A stretch of DNA of 63,766 nucleotides, from the NCBI RefSeq assembly GCF_016653115.1, contig NZ_NHRX01000069.1:1-63766 (forward strand), in the 5' to 3' direction. The position numbers and the translations under genes are program-made. The notes under the pieces are model-generated. The model ran no database searches. It saw nothing but the letters and a program-made list of their open reading frames with translations, and was not told the DNA's origin. Each line of letters begins with the position of its first letter. Position 1 is the stretch's first letter. This document shows, one piece after another, positions 28,662 to 39,358 of the stretch. The stretch comes from Rhodocyclus purpureus (GTDB taxonomy: Bacteria; Pseudomonadota; Gammaproteobacteria; Burkholderiales; Rhodocyclaceae).

Positions 28662-29356
28662 TGGCCGCGTATGACCTCGAAGAACAGGAACAGCTTGCCG
28701 AAATCAAGAGCTGGTGGAAGCAGCATGGCAACAAGGTGGTCGGCGCTCTCCTCGCCGCTTCGCTGACGGTCGCTGGCTGGCAGGGCTGGAACTGGTATCA
28801 GCGCGAGCAGGCGGCGCAGGCTTCGGCCATCTTCTCGGTGCTGAAGGAGGCTGCCGAGCGCGGCGATTCGCAGCGGGTCAAGGCGGCCAGCGGTGAACTG
28901 CTCGAAAAGTTCGGCAGCACGCCGGTCGCCGCGCTCGGCGCGCTGACCGCATCCAGGGCCGCCTTCGACGCCGGTGACGTCAAGACCGCGCGTGCCCAGC
29001 TCGGCTGGGTGGTGGAGAACGGCAAGGACGAAGCGCGCGAGCTGGCGCGGCTGCGCCTGGCAACGCTCCTGATCGACGAGAAGGCTTGGGACGAGGCGCT
29101 GCGCCTGCTCGACGGCCCGGTCGCCGAGGGCTTCGCCGCGCGTTTCGCCGACGTGCGCGGCGACGTGCTCGCCGCTGCCGGCAGGAAGGCGGAAGCCGCG
29201 GCGGCGTGGAAGCAGGCCCTGGCCGCGCTCGCGACGGGTGCGGCGCAGGCGCGCGAGGCCAATTCGTCGTATCGCGAGTTGCTGCGGCTGAAGCTCGAAG
29301 CCAGCGGTGAAAGTGTGCCCGATGCACTCGCCGGCGCGGCAGGGCAAGTCAAGTGA
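28661..29356 (+). CDS. yfgM: YfgM-like tetratricopeptide membrane protein
   Basis: A 231-residue bitopic protein: a short cytoplasmic N-terminus (EEQEQLAEIKSWWKQHG), one transmembrane helix (about 25-43) and a periplasmic TPR-like helical domain. YfgM in E. coli binds the SecYEG translocon and the chaperone PpiD and is encoded just before bamB, as here. The ATG overlaps the hisS stop (TGATG). Confidence 0.88.
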   Translation: MAAYDLEEQEQLAEIKSWWKQHGNKVVGALLAASLTVAGWQGWNWYQREQAAQASAIFSVLKEAAERGDSQRVKAASGELLEKFGSTPVAALGALTASRAAFDAGDVKTARAQLGWVVENGKDEARELARLRLATLLIDEKAWDEALRLLDGPVAEGFAARFADVRGDVLAAAGRKAEAAAAWKQALAALATGAAQAREANSSYRELLRLKLEASGESVPDALAGAAGQVK

Positions 29357-29367
29357 AGGCCGCGACC

Positions 29368-30537
29368 ATGAACGGTGGAAGGATCGACACGCGCGTGCTC
29401 GCGCGCGCCGCCGCTGTCGCGCTGCTGCCGCTGCTCGGTGCCTGCTCGACGCTCGATGCGATCAACCCGTTTGCCGCCAAGGGCGGGCCGAAGGTCGCCG
29501 AACTGCAGCCCTTCGTTGCCAGCGCGGAAACCCGCGTCGTCTGGAGCGACAGCGTCGGCAAGGCCGGCAGCTACGTCTTCTCGCCGGCAGTGGTCGGCGA
29601 CAGCGTCTATGCGGTCGACCGCGACGGCGTGCTCAAGCGCTTCGAGGCTGGCAAGCAGGTCTGGCGGGTCAAGGTCGGCCAGGCCATTTCTGCCGGCGTC
29701 GGCGCCAGCGAGCGCGTCGTCGTCGTCGGTACGCCCAAGGGCGAACTGCTCGCCTTCTCCACTGCCGACGGATCGCGCCTGTGGTCGGCGCGGGCGACCA
29801 GCGAACTGCTGGCGCCGCCGGTCGTCGCCGACGATCTCGTGATCGTCCGTAGTGGCGACAACCGCCTGGCGGCGTACGCCGTCGAGGACGGCAAGCGGCG
29901 CTGGCTCTACCAGCGGCCGCTGCCGCCGCTGTCGGTGCGCGTCGCCGCGGCGCCGCTGATCGCCGATCGCTACGTGTTCGCCGGCTTCCCGGGCGGCAAG
30001 CTGGTCGCGGTCGATCTCGCCAACGGCGCGCTGACTTGGGAGGGTACCGTCGCCATTCCGAAGGGGGTCACCGAGCTCGACCGCGTCGCCGACATCACCA
30101 GCACGCCGGTGATCGACGGTCGGCAGATCTGCGCCGCCGCCTTCCAGGGGCGCGTCGCCTGTTTCGATCTCGGCAACGGTTCGCAGATGTGGGCACGCGA
30201 CATTTCGAGCGCGGCCGGTCTGGCCATCGACAAGCGCTACGTCTATGTCAGCGACGACAAGGGCGCGGTGCATGCGCTCGACCGTGACAGCGGCGCGAGC
30301 ATCTGGAAGCAGGACCGCCTCTTCCTGCGCCAGCTGACGGCGCCGCTGTCGCGCCGCGGTCTGGTCGCTGTCGCCGACCTGCAGGGTGTCGTGCACTTCC
30401 TCAACCGCGATGACGGCGCCTTTGCCGCACGCGTGAAAACCGACGGCAGTCCGGTCGTCGCTCCGCTCCAGGTCGGCCCCGACGGCATCGTCGTGCAGAC
30501 CAGCGACGGCGGAATTTACTCGATCGAGATGCAATGA
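29368..30537 (+). CDS. bamB: Outer-membrane assembly lipoprotein BamB
   Basis: A lipoprotein of the BAM complex that folds outer-membrane beta-barrels. The signal peptide ends in LLGAC, whose Cys is lipidated; an eight-bladed PQQ-like propeller follows with repeated blade motifs such as [16 protein letters not shown] and [14 protein letters not shown]. The ATG at 29368 has GAAGG upstream; a GTG at 29353 that overlaps yfgM is an alternative adding five residues. The 3' end overlaps der by 4 bp. Confidence 0.93.
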   Translation: MNGGRIDTRVLARAAAVALLPLLGACSTLDAINPFAAKGGPKVAELQPFVASAETRVVWSDSVGKAGSYVFSPAVVGDSVYAVDRDGVLKRFEAGKQVWRVKVGQAISAGVGASERVVVVGTPKGELLAFSTADGSRLWSARATSELLAPPVVADDLVIVRSGDNRLAAYAVEDGKRRWLYQRPLPPLSVRVAAAPLIADRYVFAGFPGGKLVAVDLANGALTWEGTVAIPKGVTELDRVADITSTPVIDGRQICAAAFQGRVACFDLGNGSQMWARDISSAAGLAIDKRYVYVSDDKGAVHALDRDSGASIWKQDRLFLRQLTAPLSRRGLVAVADLQGVVHFLNRDDGAFAARVKTDGSPVVAPLQVGPDGIVVQTSDGGIYSIEMQ

Positions 30538-31961
30538 AACCGACCATAGTCCTGGTGGGGCGGCCGAACGTCGGCAAGTCCACCCTCTTCAACCGCCTGA
30601 CCAAGACGCGCGATGCGCTGGTCGCCGACATTCCCGGTCTCACGCGTGACCGTCACTATGGCCATGGCCGCGTCGGCGAGCGTCCCTTCCTCGTCGTCGA
30701 TACCGGTGGCTTCGAGCCGCAGGCCAAGGACGGCATCATGCACGAGATGGCGCGCCAGACCGAGCAGGCGATCGCCGAGGCCGACGTCGTCGTCTTCGTC
30801 GTCGACGGCCGCGCCGGGCTCGCTGCGCAGGACAAGGAAATCGCCGTCAAACTGCGCCGCGCCGGACGTCCGGCGCTCGTTGCCGTGAACAAGGCCGAGG
30901 GCCTCAACCGAGGCGTCGTCTCTGCCGAGTTCCACGAACTCGGGCTTGGCGACCCGCATCCGATCTCGGCCACGCACGGCGAGGGGGTGCGCGCGCTGGT
31001 CGAGGATGCGCTCGACGCGCTCGGCCAGGCGCCGGCGGGCGAGGACGAGTCGGCGGCCGCGGTCGCCGACGCCGAGGACGACGGCGTGCTCAAGGTCGCC
31101 ATCGTCGGTCGTCCCAACGTCGGCAAGAGCACCATGATCAACGCGCTGCTCGGCGAGGAGCGCGTCATCGCCTTCGACCAGCCGGGTACGACGCGTGACG
31201 CGATCGACGTCGATTTCGAGCGCGGCGGCCGCAAGTACCGGCTCACCGATACCGCCGGCCTGCGTCGTCGCGGCAAGGTCTTCGAGACGATCGAGAAGTT
31301 CTCGGTGATCAAGACCCTGCAGTCGATCGAGGAGGCCAACGCGGTCGTCCTCGTGCTCGACGCGCGCGCCGAAGTGTCCGACCAGGACGCGCACATCGCC
31401 GGCTTCATCGTCGAATCGGGACGTGCGCTGACCGTCGCCGTGAACAAGTGGGACGGGCTCGATCCCTACGTGCGCGAGCGGGTGAAGGCCGACCTGGAGC
31501 GCAAGCTCAAGTTCCTGGATTTCGCCAAGTTCCACTACGTCTCGGCGCTGCAGGGGACCGGGCTCGAACAGGTCTTCCGCTCGGTCGATGCCGCGTACAA
31601 GGCGGCCACCGCGACGCTGCCGACGCCGCAACTGACGCGCGCGCTGATCGACGCGGTGTCGCGCCAGCAGCCGCCGCGTGCCGGCATCTTCCGGCCGAAG
31701 ATGCGCTACGCGCACCAGGGCGGGCGCAATCCGCCGCTGATCGTGATCCACGGCAATGCGCTGGAGAAGGTGCCGGAGAGCTATCGCCGCTATCTGGAAG
31801 GCTATTTCCGCGAGACCTTCCGCCTGCAGGGGACGCCCCTGCGCATCCAGTTCAACGTCTCGCACAATCCCTTCGCCGAGCGCAAGAAACCTGCCGGAAA
31901 GCCCTCGGATGCGTTCGAGCGGCGCAAGCAGGCGATGGCCAGAGCCAAGAAAATCAATTAA
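30534..31961 (+). CDS. der: Ribosome biogenesis GTPase Der (EngA)
   Basis: An essential GTPase for 50S assembly, unique in carrying two tandem G domains. The first G1 loop GRPNVGKS is at residues 9-16 and the second at about 190-197; NKAEG and NKWDG are the G4 motifs. A C-terminal KH-like domain ends in a basic tail ([20 protein letters not shown]). 475 residues. The gene overlaps bamB and precedes hfq by about 80 bp. Confidence 0.97.
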   Translation: MKPTIVLVGRPNVGKSTLFNRLTKTRDALVADIPGLTRDRHYGHGRVGERPFLVVDTGGFEPQAKDGIMHEMARQTEQAIAEADVVVFVVDGRAGLAAQDKEIAVKLRRAGRPALVAVNKAEGLNRGVVSAEFHELGLGDPHPISATHGEGVRALVEDALDALGQAPAGEDESAAAVADAEDDGVLKVAIVGRPNVGKSTMINALLGEERVIAFDQPGTTRDAIDVDFERGGRKYRLTDTAGLRRRGKVFETIEKFSVIKTLQSIEEANAVVLVLDARAEVSDQDAHIAGFIVESGRALTVAVNKWDGLDPYVRERVKADLERKLKFLDFAKFHYVSALQGTGLEQVFRSVDAAYKAATATLPTPQLTRALIDAVSRQQPPRAGIFRPKMRYAHQGGRNPPLIVIHGNALEKVPESYRRYLEGYFRETFRLQGTPLRIQFNVSHNPFAERKKPAGKPSDAFERRKQAMARAKKIN

Positions 31962-32042
31962 GCTGCACTGCAGGTCAGCATCCTGGCATGCTTGGGGCGC
32001 GCCCGGCGCCCACCCGAAAACTTACAAGATGGAGCTTCACCC

Positions 32043-32282
32043 ATGAGCAACAAAGGGCAACTTCTACAAGACCCGTTCCTCAACACGCTGCGCCGCGAGC
32101 ATGTTCCGGTTTCGATCTACCTGGTCAATGGCATCAAGCTGCAGGGCCACATCGAATCCTTCGACCAGTACGTCGTGCTGCTCAAGAACACGGTGACGCA
32201 GATGGTCTACAAGCACGCCATCTCGACCGTGGTGCCGGCACGTCCGGTGCACATCCAGTCCGACCAGCCCGCCGAAGCCTGA
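32043..32282 (+). CDS. hfq: RNA chaperone Hfq
   Basis: A 79-residue Sm-like protein that pairs small RNAs with mRNAs. The Sm1 core ([20 protein letters not shown]) and the Sm2 motif [18 protein letters not shown] are intact, with a short C-terminal tail as in other betaproteobacteria. The ATG at 32043 is chosen; an upstream in-frame codon at 31992 would add unrelated residues. It lies between der and hflX; the miaA gene often found before hfq is absent. Confidence 0.97.
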   Translation: MSNKGQLLQDPFLNTLRREHVPVSIYLVNGIKLQGHIESFDQYVVLLKNTVTQMVYKHAISTVVPARPVHIQSDQPAEA

Positions 32283-32304
32283 GGGGCAGCCCTCCCGCCC
32301 ACGC

Positions 32305-33498
32305 ATGGGTAAGCCGCCTGGCGCCGAGCGCGCGCTGATCGTCCAACTCGATTTCGGTGTCGACGACGTCGTCGAGCAGCTCGAAGAGGTGCGCCTGCTG
32401 ACGCTGTCCGCGGGCGCCGAGATCGCCGGCGAAGTGTGCGCGCGGCGCGCCAGCCCCGACCCGGCGACCTTCGCCGGCAAGGGCAAGGTCCAGGAAATCG
32501 CGGCGCTGGTCGCCGCTGCCGACGCGCAACTGGTGATCTTCAACCACGAGCTGTCGCCGGCGCAGGAACGCAACCTCGAACGCGCGCTCGGCTGCCGGGT
32601 GCTCGACCGCACCCGCCTCATCCTCGACATCTTCGCGCTGCGTGCGCAGAGCGCAGCCGGCAAGCTGCAGGTCGAACTCGCGCAACTCGACCACCTGGCG
32701 ACACGCCTGGTGCGTGGCTGGACCCACCTGGAGCGGCAGAAGGGCGGCATCGGCCTGCGCGGTCCGGGGGAAAAGCAGCTCGAAACCGACCGCCGCCTGC
32801 TCGGCGTGCGCGTCAAGCTGTTGCGCGAGCGCCTTGCCCGTCTGGAAAAGCAGCGCGTGGTGCAGCGCCGCGCGCGGCAGAAGAGCGCTGTGTTGAGCGT
32901 GTCGCTGGTCGGCTACACCAACGCCGGCAAGTCGACCCTGTTCAACGCACTCACCCACGCCGGCGCCTATGCCGCCGACCAGTTGTTCGCGACCCTCGAC
33001 ACCTCGTCGCGCCGGCTGTGGCTGCCGGAGGCCGGCAACATCGTCATCTCGGATACGGTCGGTTTCATCCGTGACCTGCCGCACGAACTGGTCGCCGCCT
33101 TCCACGCCACGCTCGAAGCCACCGCCCAGGCCGACCTGCTCCTGCATGTCGTCGATTCGGCAAGTCCGGCACGCGAGCACCAGATCGCCGAGGTCGACAA
33201 GACGCTGCGCGAGATCGGCGCCGCCGATGTGCCGCAGATCCAGGTGCTGAACAAGGCCGATCTCACCGGCCTGCCGCCGGCGGTCGAGCGGGACGACTAT
33301 GGTAGAATCCGGCTCATCCGCGTAAGCGCGATGACCGGCGAGGGTTTGCCCCTGCTGCGCGACGCGCTCGCCGAGGCGGCACTCGCGAAAGCCCGCGATC
33401 TGCGCCTCACCGATTCGCGTCTCCCCTCAACCGAGACGGGCTCGCCGGCATTGTCCGGCTCGGCCGAAACTGCAAAGGATCGACTCCCCTCCCTATGA
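32305..33498 (+). CDS. hflX: GTPase HflX
   Basis: A ribosome-associated GTPase that splits stalled or heat-damaged 70S ribosomes. An N-terminal HflX domain (TFAGKGKVQEIA, FNHELSPAQERNLE), a coiled linker (GGIGLRGPGEKQLETDRR) and a G domain with G1 GYTNAGKS (about residue 203), DTVGFIRDLP and NKAD are present. The final 40 residues are low-complexity. 397 residues. It is followed by hflK, the usual order. Confidence 0.95.
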   Translation: MGKPPGAERALIVQLDFGVDDVVEQLEEVRLLTLSAGAEIAGEVCARRASPDPATFAGKGKVQEIAALVAAADAQLVIFNHELSPAQERNLERALGCRVLDRTRLILDIFALRAQSAAGKLQVELAQLDHLATRLVRGWTHLERQKGGIGLRGPGEKQLETDRRLLGVRVKLLRERLARLEKQRVVQRRARQKSAVLSVSLVGYTNAGKSTLFNALTHAGAYAADQLFATLDTSSRRLWLPEAGNIVISDTVGFIRDLPHELVAAFHATLEATAQADLLLHVVDSASPAREHQIAEVDKTLREIGAADVPQIQVLNKADLTGLPPAVERDDYGRIRLIRVSAMTGEGLPLLRDALAEAALAKARDLRLTDSRLPSTETGSPALSGSAETAKDRLPSL

Positions 33499-33518
33499 TT
33501 GCAAGCATCGGAGTACTC

Positions 33519-34769
33519 ATGTCGCTGAACGACCCGCAATGGGGAGGTCGTGGCAATGGTGGCGGCAGGCGTCCGAACCAAGGGCCGCCCGACCTCGAAG
33601 AACTGTGGCGCGATTTCAACCGCCGCCTGTCCGGAATGATCGGCAAGAAGGGCGGTGGTAGCGGTGGCGGCGGCCAGTTGCCGCCGGCGAACCTCAGTCC
33701 GCGCATGCTCGGCGGTGGTGCCGGGGTCCTGCTCGTCCTCGCCTTCATCGTCTGGCTGGCGAGCGGCTTCTACATCGTCGATGCCTCGCAGCGCGGCGTC
33801 GTCCTGCGCTTCGGCAAGTTCAAGGAAACGACCGAGTCGGGCCTGCGCTGGCGACTGCCTTACCCGATCGAGGCGCACGAACTGGTGAACATCTCCGGCG
33901 TGCGCACGGTCGAGGTCGGCTACCGCGGCAGCGAGCGCAACAAGGTGCTCAAGGAAGCACTGATGCTGACCGACGACGAGAACATCATCAACATCCAGTT
34001 CGCGGTGCAGTACATCCTCAAGGACCCGGTCGCCTACGTCTTCAACAACCGCCATCCCGACGATTCGGTGATGCAGGTCGCCGAGACCGCGATCCGCCAG
34101 ATCGTCGGCAAGAACCGCATGGACTTCGTGCTCTACGAGGGACGCGAGCAGATCGCCGTCGACGCCGCCCAGCTGATGCAGGAAACGCTCGACCTCTACG
34201 ATACGGGCATCCTGATCTCGAAGGTGACGATGCAGAACGCGCAGCCGCCTGAACAGGTGCAGGCCGCCTTCGACGACGCGGTCAAGGCGGGGCAGGACCG
34301 CGAGCGGCAGAAGAACGAAGGCCAGGCCTACGCCAACGACGTCATTCCGAAGGCGCAGGGTACCGCGGCGCGCCTGCTGCAGGAGGCCGAGGGTTATCGC
34401 CAGCGCATCATCGCCACCGCCGAGGGCGACGCCAGCCGCTTCAAGCAGATCAACGTCGAATACGCGAAGGCGCCCGAAGTGACGCGTACGCGCATGTATC
34501 TCGAAACGATGCAGCAGGTCTATACGAATACCAGCAAGGTGATGATCGACGCCAAGGGGCAGGGCAACCTGCTCTATCTGCCGCTCGACAAGCTGATGCA
34601 GGCGACGGCCGCCGGCGCCCTGGCCACCGACTCGGCGGCAGCGGGACGCCCGGCCCAGTCGGCGGCGTCCGGTGCGGCCGCGGTACAGCCCGAAGCAGCG
34701 CCGCCACAGCTCGATCGCGACACGCGCTCGCGCGAATCGCTGCGCTCGCGTGAGCGGGAGGTCCGCTGA
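33519..34769 (+). CDS. hflK: FtsH protease modulator HflK
   Basis: A membrane-anchored SPFH-domain protein that, with HflC, forms a large periplasmic cage around FtsH. The Gly-rich N-terminus (GGRGNGGGRRP) is typical, followed by one transmembrane helix (about 68-88) and the SPFH domain from about residue 90 (DASQRGVVLRFGKF). 416 residues. The ATG at 33519 has CGGAG upstream and fits the family MSLNDPQWG start. The stop overlaps the hflC start. Confidence 0.95.
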   Translation: MSLNDPQWGGRGNGGGRRPNQGPPDLEELWRDFNRRLSGMIGKKGGGSGGGGQLPPANLSPRMLGGGAGVLLVLAFIVWLASGFYIVDASQRGVVLRFGKFKETTESGLRWRLPYPIEAHELVNISGVRTVEVGYRGSERNKVLKEALMLTDDENIINIQFAVQYILKDPVAYVFNNRHPDDSVMQVAETAIRQIVGKNRMDFVLYEGREQIAVDAAQLMQETLDLYDTGILISKVTMQNAQPPEQVQAAFDDAVKAGQDRERQKNEGQAYANDVIPKAQGTAARLLQEAEGYRQRIIATAEGDASRFKQINVEYAKAPEVTRTRMYLETMQQVYTNTSKVMIDAKGQGNLLYLPLDKLMQATAAGALATDSAAAGRPAQSAASGAAAVQPEAAPPQLDRDTRSRESLRSREREVR

Positions 34770-35659
34770 TGAAACCCAATCTCAATGCGCTCAGCATCGG
34801 CGTGGCCGCGCTCGTGGGCCTGCTCAGTGCGTCGATCTTCACCGTCGATCAGCGCCAGTCGGCGATCGTCTTCCAACTCGGTGAAGTCCGCGACGTCATC
34901 ACCGAGCCGGGGCTCTACTTCAAGGTGCCGCTGATCCAGAACGTGCGCTACTTCGAGAAGCGCATCCTGACCCTCGACAGCGCCGAACCCGAGCGTTTCA
35001 TCACCTCGGAAAAGAAGAACGTCCTCGTCGATTCCTTCGTCAAGTGGCGGATCATCGATCCGAAGCTCTACTACATCTCGGTCGGCGGCGACGAGTCGCG
35101 CGCCAAGACCCGCCTGTCGCAGACGGTCAACGCCGGCCTGCGCGAGGAGTTCGGCAAGCGCACGGTGCACGACGTGGTCTCCGGCGAACGCGACCAGATC
35201 ATGGAGCAGATGCGCGAGAAGGCCGACCAGGACGCGCGCAAGATCGGCGTTCAGATCGTCGACGTGCGCGTCAAGCGGGTGGACCTGCCGCTCGAGGTCA
35301 GCGAATCGGTGTACCGGCGCATGGAGGCCGAGCGCAAGCGCGTCGCCAACGAGCTGCGTTCGCAGGGTTCGGCCGAGGCCGAGAAGATCCGTGCCGACGC
35401 CGACCGCCAGCGTGAGGTGATCGTCGCCGAGGCCTACCGCGACGCCCAGAAGATCAAGGGCGAGGGTGACGCCAAGGCGGCGGCGATCTACGCGCAGGCC
35501 TTCTCGGCGAACCCCGAGTTCTATTCCTTCTACCGCAGCCTCGAAGCCTATTCGGCGTCGTTCAAGAACAAGAACGACGTGCTCGTGGTCGAGCCGAACT
35601 CCGATTTCTTCAAGTACATGAAGAGCGTCGGGCGCGGCGGCGACAAGGCCCGCAAGTAG
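34769..35659 (+). CDS. hflC: FtsH protease modulator HflC
   Basis: Partner of HflK: an N-terminal signal anchor followed by an SPFH domain ([29 protein letters not shown]) and a long helical C-terminal region rich in Glu and Ala that ends in [11 protein letters not shown]. 296 residues, the normal size. The ATG overlaps the hflK stop (TGATG). A DUF2065 gene and hisZ follow, as in other betaproteobacteria. Confidence 0.95.
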   Translation: MKPNLNALSIGVAALVGLLSASIFTVDQRQSAIVFQLGEVRDVITEPGLYFKVPLIQNVRYFEKRILTLDSAEPERFITSEKKNVLVDSFVKWRIIDPKLYYISVGGDESRAKTRLSQTVNAGLREEFGKRTVHDVVSGERDQIMEQMREKADQDARKIGVQIVDVRVKRVDLPLEVSESVYRRMEAERKRVANELRSQGSAEAEKIRADADRQREVIVAEAYRDAQKIKGEGDAKAAAIYAQAFSANPEFYSFYRSLEAYSASFKNKNDVLVVEPNSDFFKYMKSVGRGGDKARK

Positions 35660-35722
35660 TCGGGGAGTGGGTCGCGGCAGCCGCCGCGACGCTCGCCGAG
35701 AATCCGCCCCGAGAGTGGGAAA

Positions 35723-35908
35723 ATGGGACAAACGCTGTTGCTCGCCTTCGCACTGATGCTGGTGCTCGAAGGCGTCGTTCCCTTCGCCGCGCCGAGCGCG
35801 TGGCGCGAGGGTTTCCGTCGGCTGACCGAGCTTTCCGACGGACAGATCCGATTCATCGGCCTGACCGTGATGCTGGTCGGGCTGGCTTTGCTGATGGTGT
35901 TGAATTGA
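35723..35908 (+). CDS. yjeT: DUF2065 (YjeT-like) small membrane protein
   Basis: A 61-residue protein with two hydrophobic helices (about 4-22 and 42-60) joined by [17 protein letters not shown], the DUF2065 signature. E. coli YjeT is likewise encoded between hflC and purA. Function unknown. Its stop overlaps the TTG start of hisZ by 4 bp. Confidence 0.88.
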   Translation: MGQTLLLAFALMLVLEGVVPFAAPSAWREGFRRLTELSDGQIRFIGLTVMLVGLALLMVLN

Positions 35909-37056
35909 ACTGGCTGCTCCCCGATTACCTGGCCGACGCGCTGCCGCACGAGGCGGCGCAACTCGAACGCCTGCGCCGCCGCGCGCTCGACCTCTTCTCC
36001 CGGCACGGCTACGAGCTGGTGATGCCACCCCTGGTCGAGCACCTCGAATCGCTGCTCACCGGCTCGGGGCAGGATCTCAGGCTGCGCACCTTCAAGCTCG
36101 TCGACCAGTTGTCGGGACGCACCCTCGGCGTGCGCCCCGACATGACGCCGCAGGTCGCGCGCATCGACGCGCATCTCTTGAACCGCGACGGCGTCGTGCG
36201 TCTCTGCTACTGCGGCAGCGTGCTCAACACGCTGCCGGCGGCGCAGTCGGGCAACCGCGAACCGATCCAGCTCGGCGCCGAGCTCTACGGTCATGCCGGG
36301 GTCGAGGCCGACTTCGAGGCGCTGCGCCTGCTGGCGACCACGCTCGCCGCGCTCGGCGCGCCGGCCGAGCGCATCGACGTTGGTCACGTCGGCGTCTTCG
36401 CTGCGCTGGCCGAAGCTGCCGGGCTCGACGATGACGCCGAGGCGGCGCTCCTGCAACTCATGCAGCAGAAGGACCTGCCGAGCCTGCGCGTGGCCTGTGC
36501 CGGGATCGCCGAACCGTGGCGGGGTGCGCTCCTGCGCCTGCCCGAGCTCTACGGCGACGCGAGCACGCTCGAGCGCGCCGGAGCCGAACTGCCGGCGCTG
36601 CCGGCGATCGCCGCCGCCATCGAAGCGCTGCGCCGGCTGGCGGCGGCAGTGCCGGAACTGCCGCTCTCCTTCGACTTCGCCGACCTGCACGGCTACCACT
36701 ATCACAACGGCGTCGTCTTTGCCGCCTACCGGCAAGGTTTTGCCGGCGCCATCGCGCGCGGCGGCCGCTACGACGGCGCCGGCGCGGCCTTCGGTCGCGC
36801 GCGACCGGCGACCGGTTTCTCGCTCGACCTGCGCGAACTCGCGCGCCTGGCGCCTGGCGAGGCGTCGCCGCGCGCGATCGCGGCACCGTTCGCCGAGGCC
36901 GCCGGCAGCCCGCTGGCGCAGGCGATCGCCGGGCTGCGTGCCGCCGGCGAAGCCGTCATCGAGCAATTTCCGGGAACAGAAGAAGACAGCCGCTGCGACC
37001 GCCGTCTGGTCGAGCGCGCTGGACAATGGACCATCGAAGCAATCAACAGGGACTGA
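35905..37056 (+). CDS. hisZ: ATP phosphoribosyltransferase regulatory subunit HisZ
   Basis: A catalytically inactive histidyl-tRNA synthetase paralogue that completes the short form of HisG, the first enzyme of histidine synthesis, and confers feedback control. The class II core is present ([50 protein letters not shown]) but there is no anticodon-binding domain. A TTG start at 35905, overlapping the yjeT stop, gives 383 residues and the family N-terminus [16 protein letters not shown]. It predicts a short HisG elsewhere. Confidence 0.93.
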   Translation: MNWLLPDYLADALPHEAAQLERLRRRALDLFSRHGYELVMPPLVEHLESLLTGSGQDLRLRTFKLVDQLSGRTLGVRPDMTPQVARIDAHLLNRDGVVRLCYCGSVLNTLPAAQSGNREPIQLGAELYGHAGVEADFEALRLLATTLAALGAPAERIDVGHVGVFAALAEAAGLDDDAEAALLQLMQQKDLPSLRVACAGIAEPWRGALLRLPELYGDASTLERAGAELPALPAIAAAIEALRRLAAAVPELPLSFDFADLHGYHYHNGVVFAAYRQGFAGAIARGGRYDGAGAAFGRARPATGFSLDLRELARLAPGEASPRAIAAPFAEAAGSPLAQAIAGLRAAGEAVIEQFPGTEEDSRCDRRLVERAGQWTIEAINRD

Positions 37057-37065
37057 GCAAACATC

Positions 37066-38373
37066 ATGGCGAAGAACGTAGTCGTCGTCGGCACGCAGTG
37101 GGGCGACGAAGGTAAGGGCAAGATCGTCGATTGGCTGACCGATCATGCGCAGGGGGTCGTCCGCTTCCAGGGCGGGCACAATGCCGGGCACACGCTGGTG
37201 GTCGGCGAGACGGTGTACAAGCTCAACCTGGTGCCGTCGGGAATCGTGCGCGAGGGCGTCAATTGCTACATCGGCAACGGCGTCGTCCTCGACGTGCACC
37301 ACCTGCTTTCCGAAATCCGCAGCCTCGAAGCCGGCGGCCTCGAAGTGCGCTCGCGCCTGAAGGTCAGCCCCGGCTGCCCGCTGATCCTGCCCTACCACTC
37401 GGCGCTCGACCGCGCGCGCGAGTCCAAGCGCTGCGCCGACACGCGCATCGGCACCACCGGCAAGGGTATCGGCCCGACCTACGAGGACAAGGTTGCGCGC
37501 CGTGCGCTGCGCGTCTATGACCTCTTCCATCCCGAGCGCTTTGCCGAGAAGCTGCGCGAGAACCTCGCCTATCACAACTTCGTGCTCACCCAGTACCTGG
37601 GCTGCGAGGCGATCGACTACGAGTCGACGCTGGCGCAGGCGCTGGCCGACGCCGAGGAACTGAAGCCGATGGTGGTCGACGTCTCGGCCGAACTGCACGC
37701 GGTCAACCGCGCCGGCGGCAACCTGCTCTTCGAAGGCGCGCAGGGCGCGCTGCTCGATATCGACCACGGTACCTACCCCTTCGTCACCTCGTCGAACTGC
37801 GTCGCCGGTCAGGCGGCTGCCGGCTCGGGCGTCGGCCCGGGCAAGCTCAACTACATCCTCGGCATCACCAAGGCCTACTGCACGCGCGTCGGCGGCGGCC
37901 CCTTCCCGAGCGAACTCGACATCGAGGGCGAAGGCCTGCCCGGCACGCAGATGTCGGTGGTCGGCCGCGAATTCGGCACGGTCACCGGACGCAAGCGTCG
38001 CTGCGGCTGGCTCGACCTCGCCGCGCTGAAGCGTTCGATCCAGATCAACGGCGTCACCGGCCTGTGCATCACCAAGCTCGACGTCCTCGACGGCCTGCCC
38101 GAACTGAAGATCTGCACCGGCTACAAGCTCGACGGCCGCGTCGTCGACCTCCTGCCGCTGTCGGCCGAAGAGATCGCCGGCTGCGAGCCGATCCTGGAAA
38201 CGATGCCCGGCTGGAGCGAATCCACCTTCGGCGCGCGCAGCCTCGCCGACCTGCCGGAGACGGCGCGCGCCTACCTTGCGCGCATCGAGGAAATCGTCGA
38301 GACACCGATCGACATCATCTCGACCGGCCCCGAGCGCGACGAGACGATCCTGCGCCGGCACCCGTTCCTCTGA
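37066..38373 (+). CDS. purA: Adenylosuccinate synthetase
   Basis: GTP-dependent ligation of IMP and aspartate, the first committed step to AMP. The N-terminal P-loop GDEGKGK is at about residues 13-19, followed by [12 protein letters not shown]; the later [14 protein letters not shown] and GPFPSEL motifs are intact. 435 residues. It ends the housekeeping run; a paired palindromic repeat follows in the gap before tsaB. Confidence 0.97.
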   Translation: MAKNVVVVGTQWGDEGKGKIVDWLTDHAQGVVRFQGGHNAGHTLVVGETVYKLNLVPSGIVREGVNCYIGNGVVLDVHHLLSEIRSLEAGGLEVRSRLKVSPGCPLILPYHSALDRARESKRCADTRIGTTGKGIGPTYEDKVARRALRVYDLFHPERFAEKLRENLAYHNFVLTQYLGCEAIDYESTLAQALADAEELKPMVVDVSAELHAVNRAGGNLLFEGAQGALLDIDHGTYPFVTSSNCVAGQAAAGSGVGPGKLNYILGITKAYCTRVGGGPFPSELDIEGEGLPGTQMSVVGREFGTVTGRKRRCGWLDLAALKRSIQINGVTGLCITKLDVLDGLPELKICTGYKLDGRVVDLLPLSAEEIAGCEPILETMPGWSESTFGARSLADLPETARAYLARIEEIVETPIDIISTGPERDETILRRHPFL

Positions 38374-38500
38374 GGACCATGGCGACTCCCGCCCAGGCTG
38401 GCGTTGAATCGACGCGGCGACGCCTGCCGTCGCGGGAGCGCCGGCGGGCGCGAAGCGGCGGTCGCCGCCATGCACCGCGTCCATTCGCGGCGCCCAGCTT

Positions 38501-38634
38501 CCGTCATCGCGAGGCCGCAGGCCGTGGCGATCCAGTTCGTACCTCTGTATTTGTGTCGTCAGCCGATAGCCGCGGAAGAATCGGCAACAGCCCTACAGAC
38601 TGGATCGCCACGCCCTTCGGGCTCGCGATGACGG
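38501..38634. repeat. Paired palindromic repeat, dispersed copy
   Basis: A left-hand unit (CCGTCATCGCGAGGCCGCAG to GATCCAGTTCG) and a right-hand unit (ACTGGATCGCCACGCCCTTC to GATGACGG) face each other across about 60 bp. They match the motifs of the tandem array at 2.7-3.5 kb with several substitutions. The pair fills the purA-tsaB gap. Confidence 0.8.
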
Positions 38635-38668
38635 TATGCCGACCGCGCGAATCGTGCTGGGAGAGACG

Positions 38669-39358
38669 ATGAACCTGCTCGCGCTGGAAACCTCGACCGA
38701 CGCCGGATCGATCGCGCTCTGGCGTGACGGCGGGATCGTCGAGCGTGCCTGTCCTTCCGGCGAGCCTACCGGAACGACGCATTCGCAGACGCTGCTGCCG
38801 TGCATCCTCGGCCTCCTCGCCGAAGCCGACCTCGGCTGCGCCGACCTCGACGGCATCGCCTTTGCCGCCGGTCCCGGTGCCTTCACCAGCCTGCGCGTCG
38901 GCTGCGCGATCGCGCAGGGTCTCGCCTTCGCGCACGATCTGCCACTGTTCCCGGTCGGGACGCTGGAGGCGATGGCGCTGGCCAGCGGCGGCGAACGCGT
39001 TCTCGTTGCACTCGACGCGCGCATGGGGGAAATCTACTTCGGCGCCTACGTCGGCGGCGTCGCGCAGGCGCCGCTCGTCGTCCTGCCGCCCGAGGCGATC
39101 ACGCTGCCGGAAGGCGACGACTGGCTAGCCTGCGGCAACGCGCTCGCCGCCTATCCGCAACTCGCGGACCGGCTGCAGGGCAGGGTGACGCGCTGCCTGC
39201 CGGACCTCTTGCCTGCCGCGGCCGCCGTCGCCCGGCTGGCGGCACCGCGGCTCGCGCGCGGCGAGCGCATCGCCGCCGCCGACGCCGTTCCGGTCTATGT
39301 CCGCGACAAGGTCGCGCTCACCGTCGCCGAACGCCTGGCGCAGGGCGGGCGGGCATGA
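38669..39358 (+). CDS. tsaB: tRNA threonylcarbamoyladenosine biosynthesis protein TsaB
   Basis: A partner of TsaD and TsaE in making t6A37 in tRNAs that read ANN codons. The N-terminal NLLALETSTDAGSIAL and the mid-protein AAGPGAFTSLRVGCAIAQGL are the TsaB signatures. 229 residues. The ATG at 38669 has GGGAGAGA upstream. Its stop overlaps the start of rimI by 4 bp. Confidence 0.94.
   Translation: MNLLALETSTDAGSIALWRDGGIVERACPSGEPTGTTHSQTLLPCILGLLAEADLGCADLDGIAFAAGPGAFTSLRVGCAIAQGLAFAHDLPLFPVGTLEAMALASGGERVLVALDARMGEIYFGAYVGGVAQAPLVVLPPEAITLPEGDDWLACGNALAAYPQLADRLQGRVTRCLPDLLPAAAAVARLAAPRLARGERIAAADAVPVYVRDKVALTVAERLAQGGRA

Noticed and set aside
33298-33310. TAGAAT inside hflX as an internal promoter for hflKC
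   Set aside because: No acceptable -35 at 16-18 bp; a single hexamer in coding DNA is not enough.
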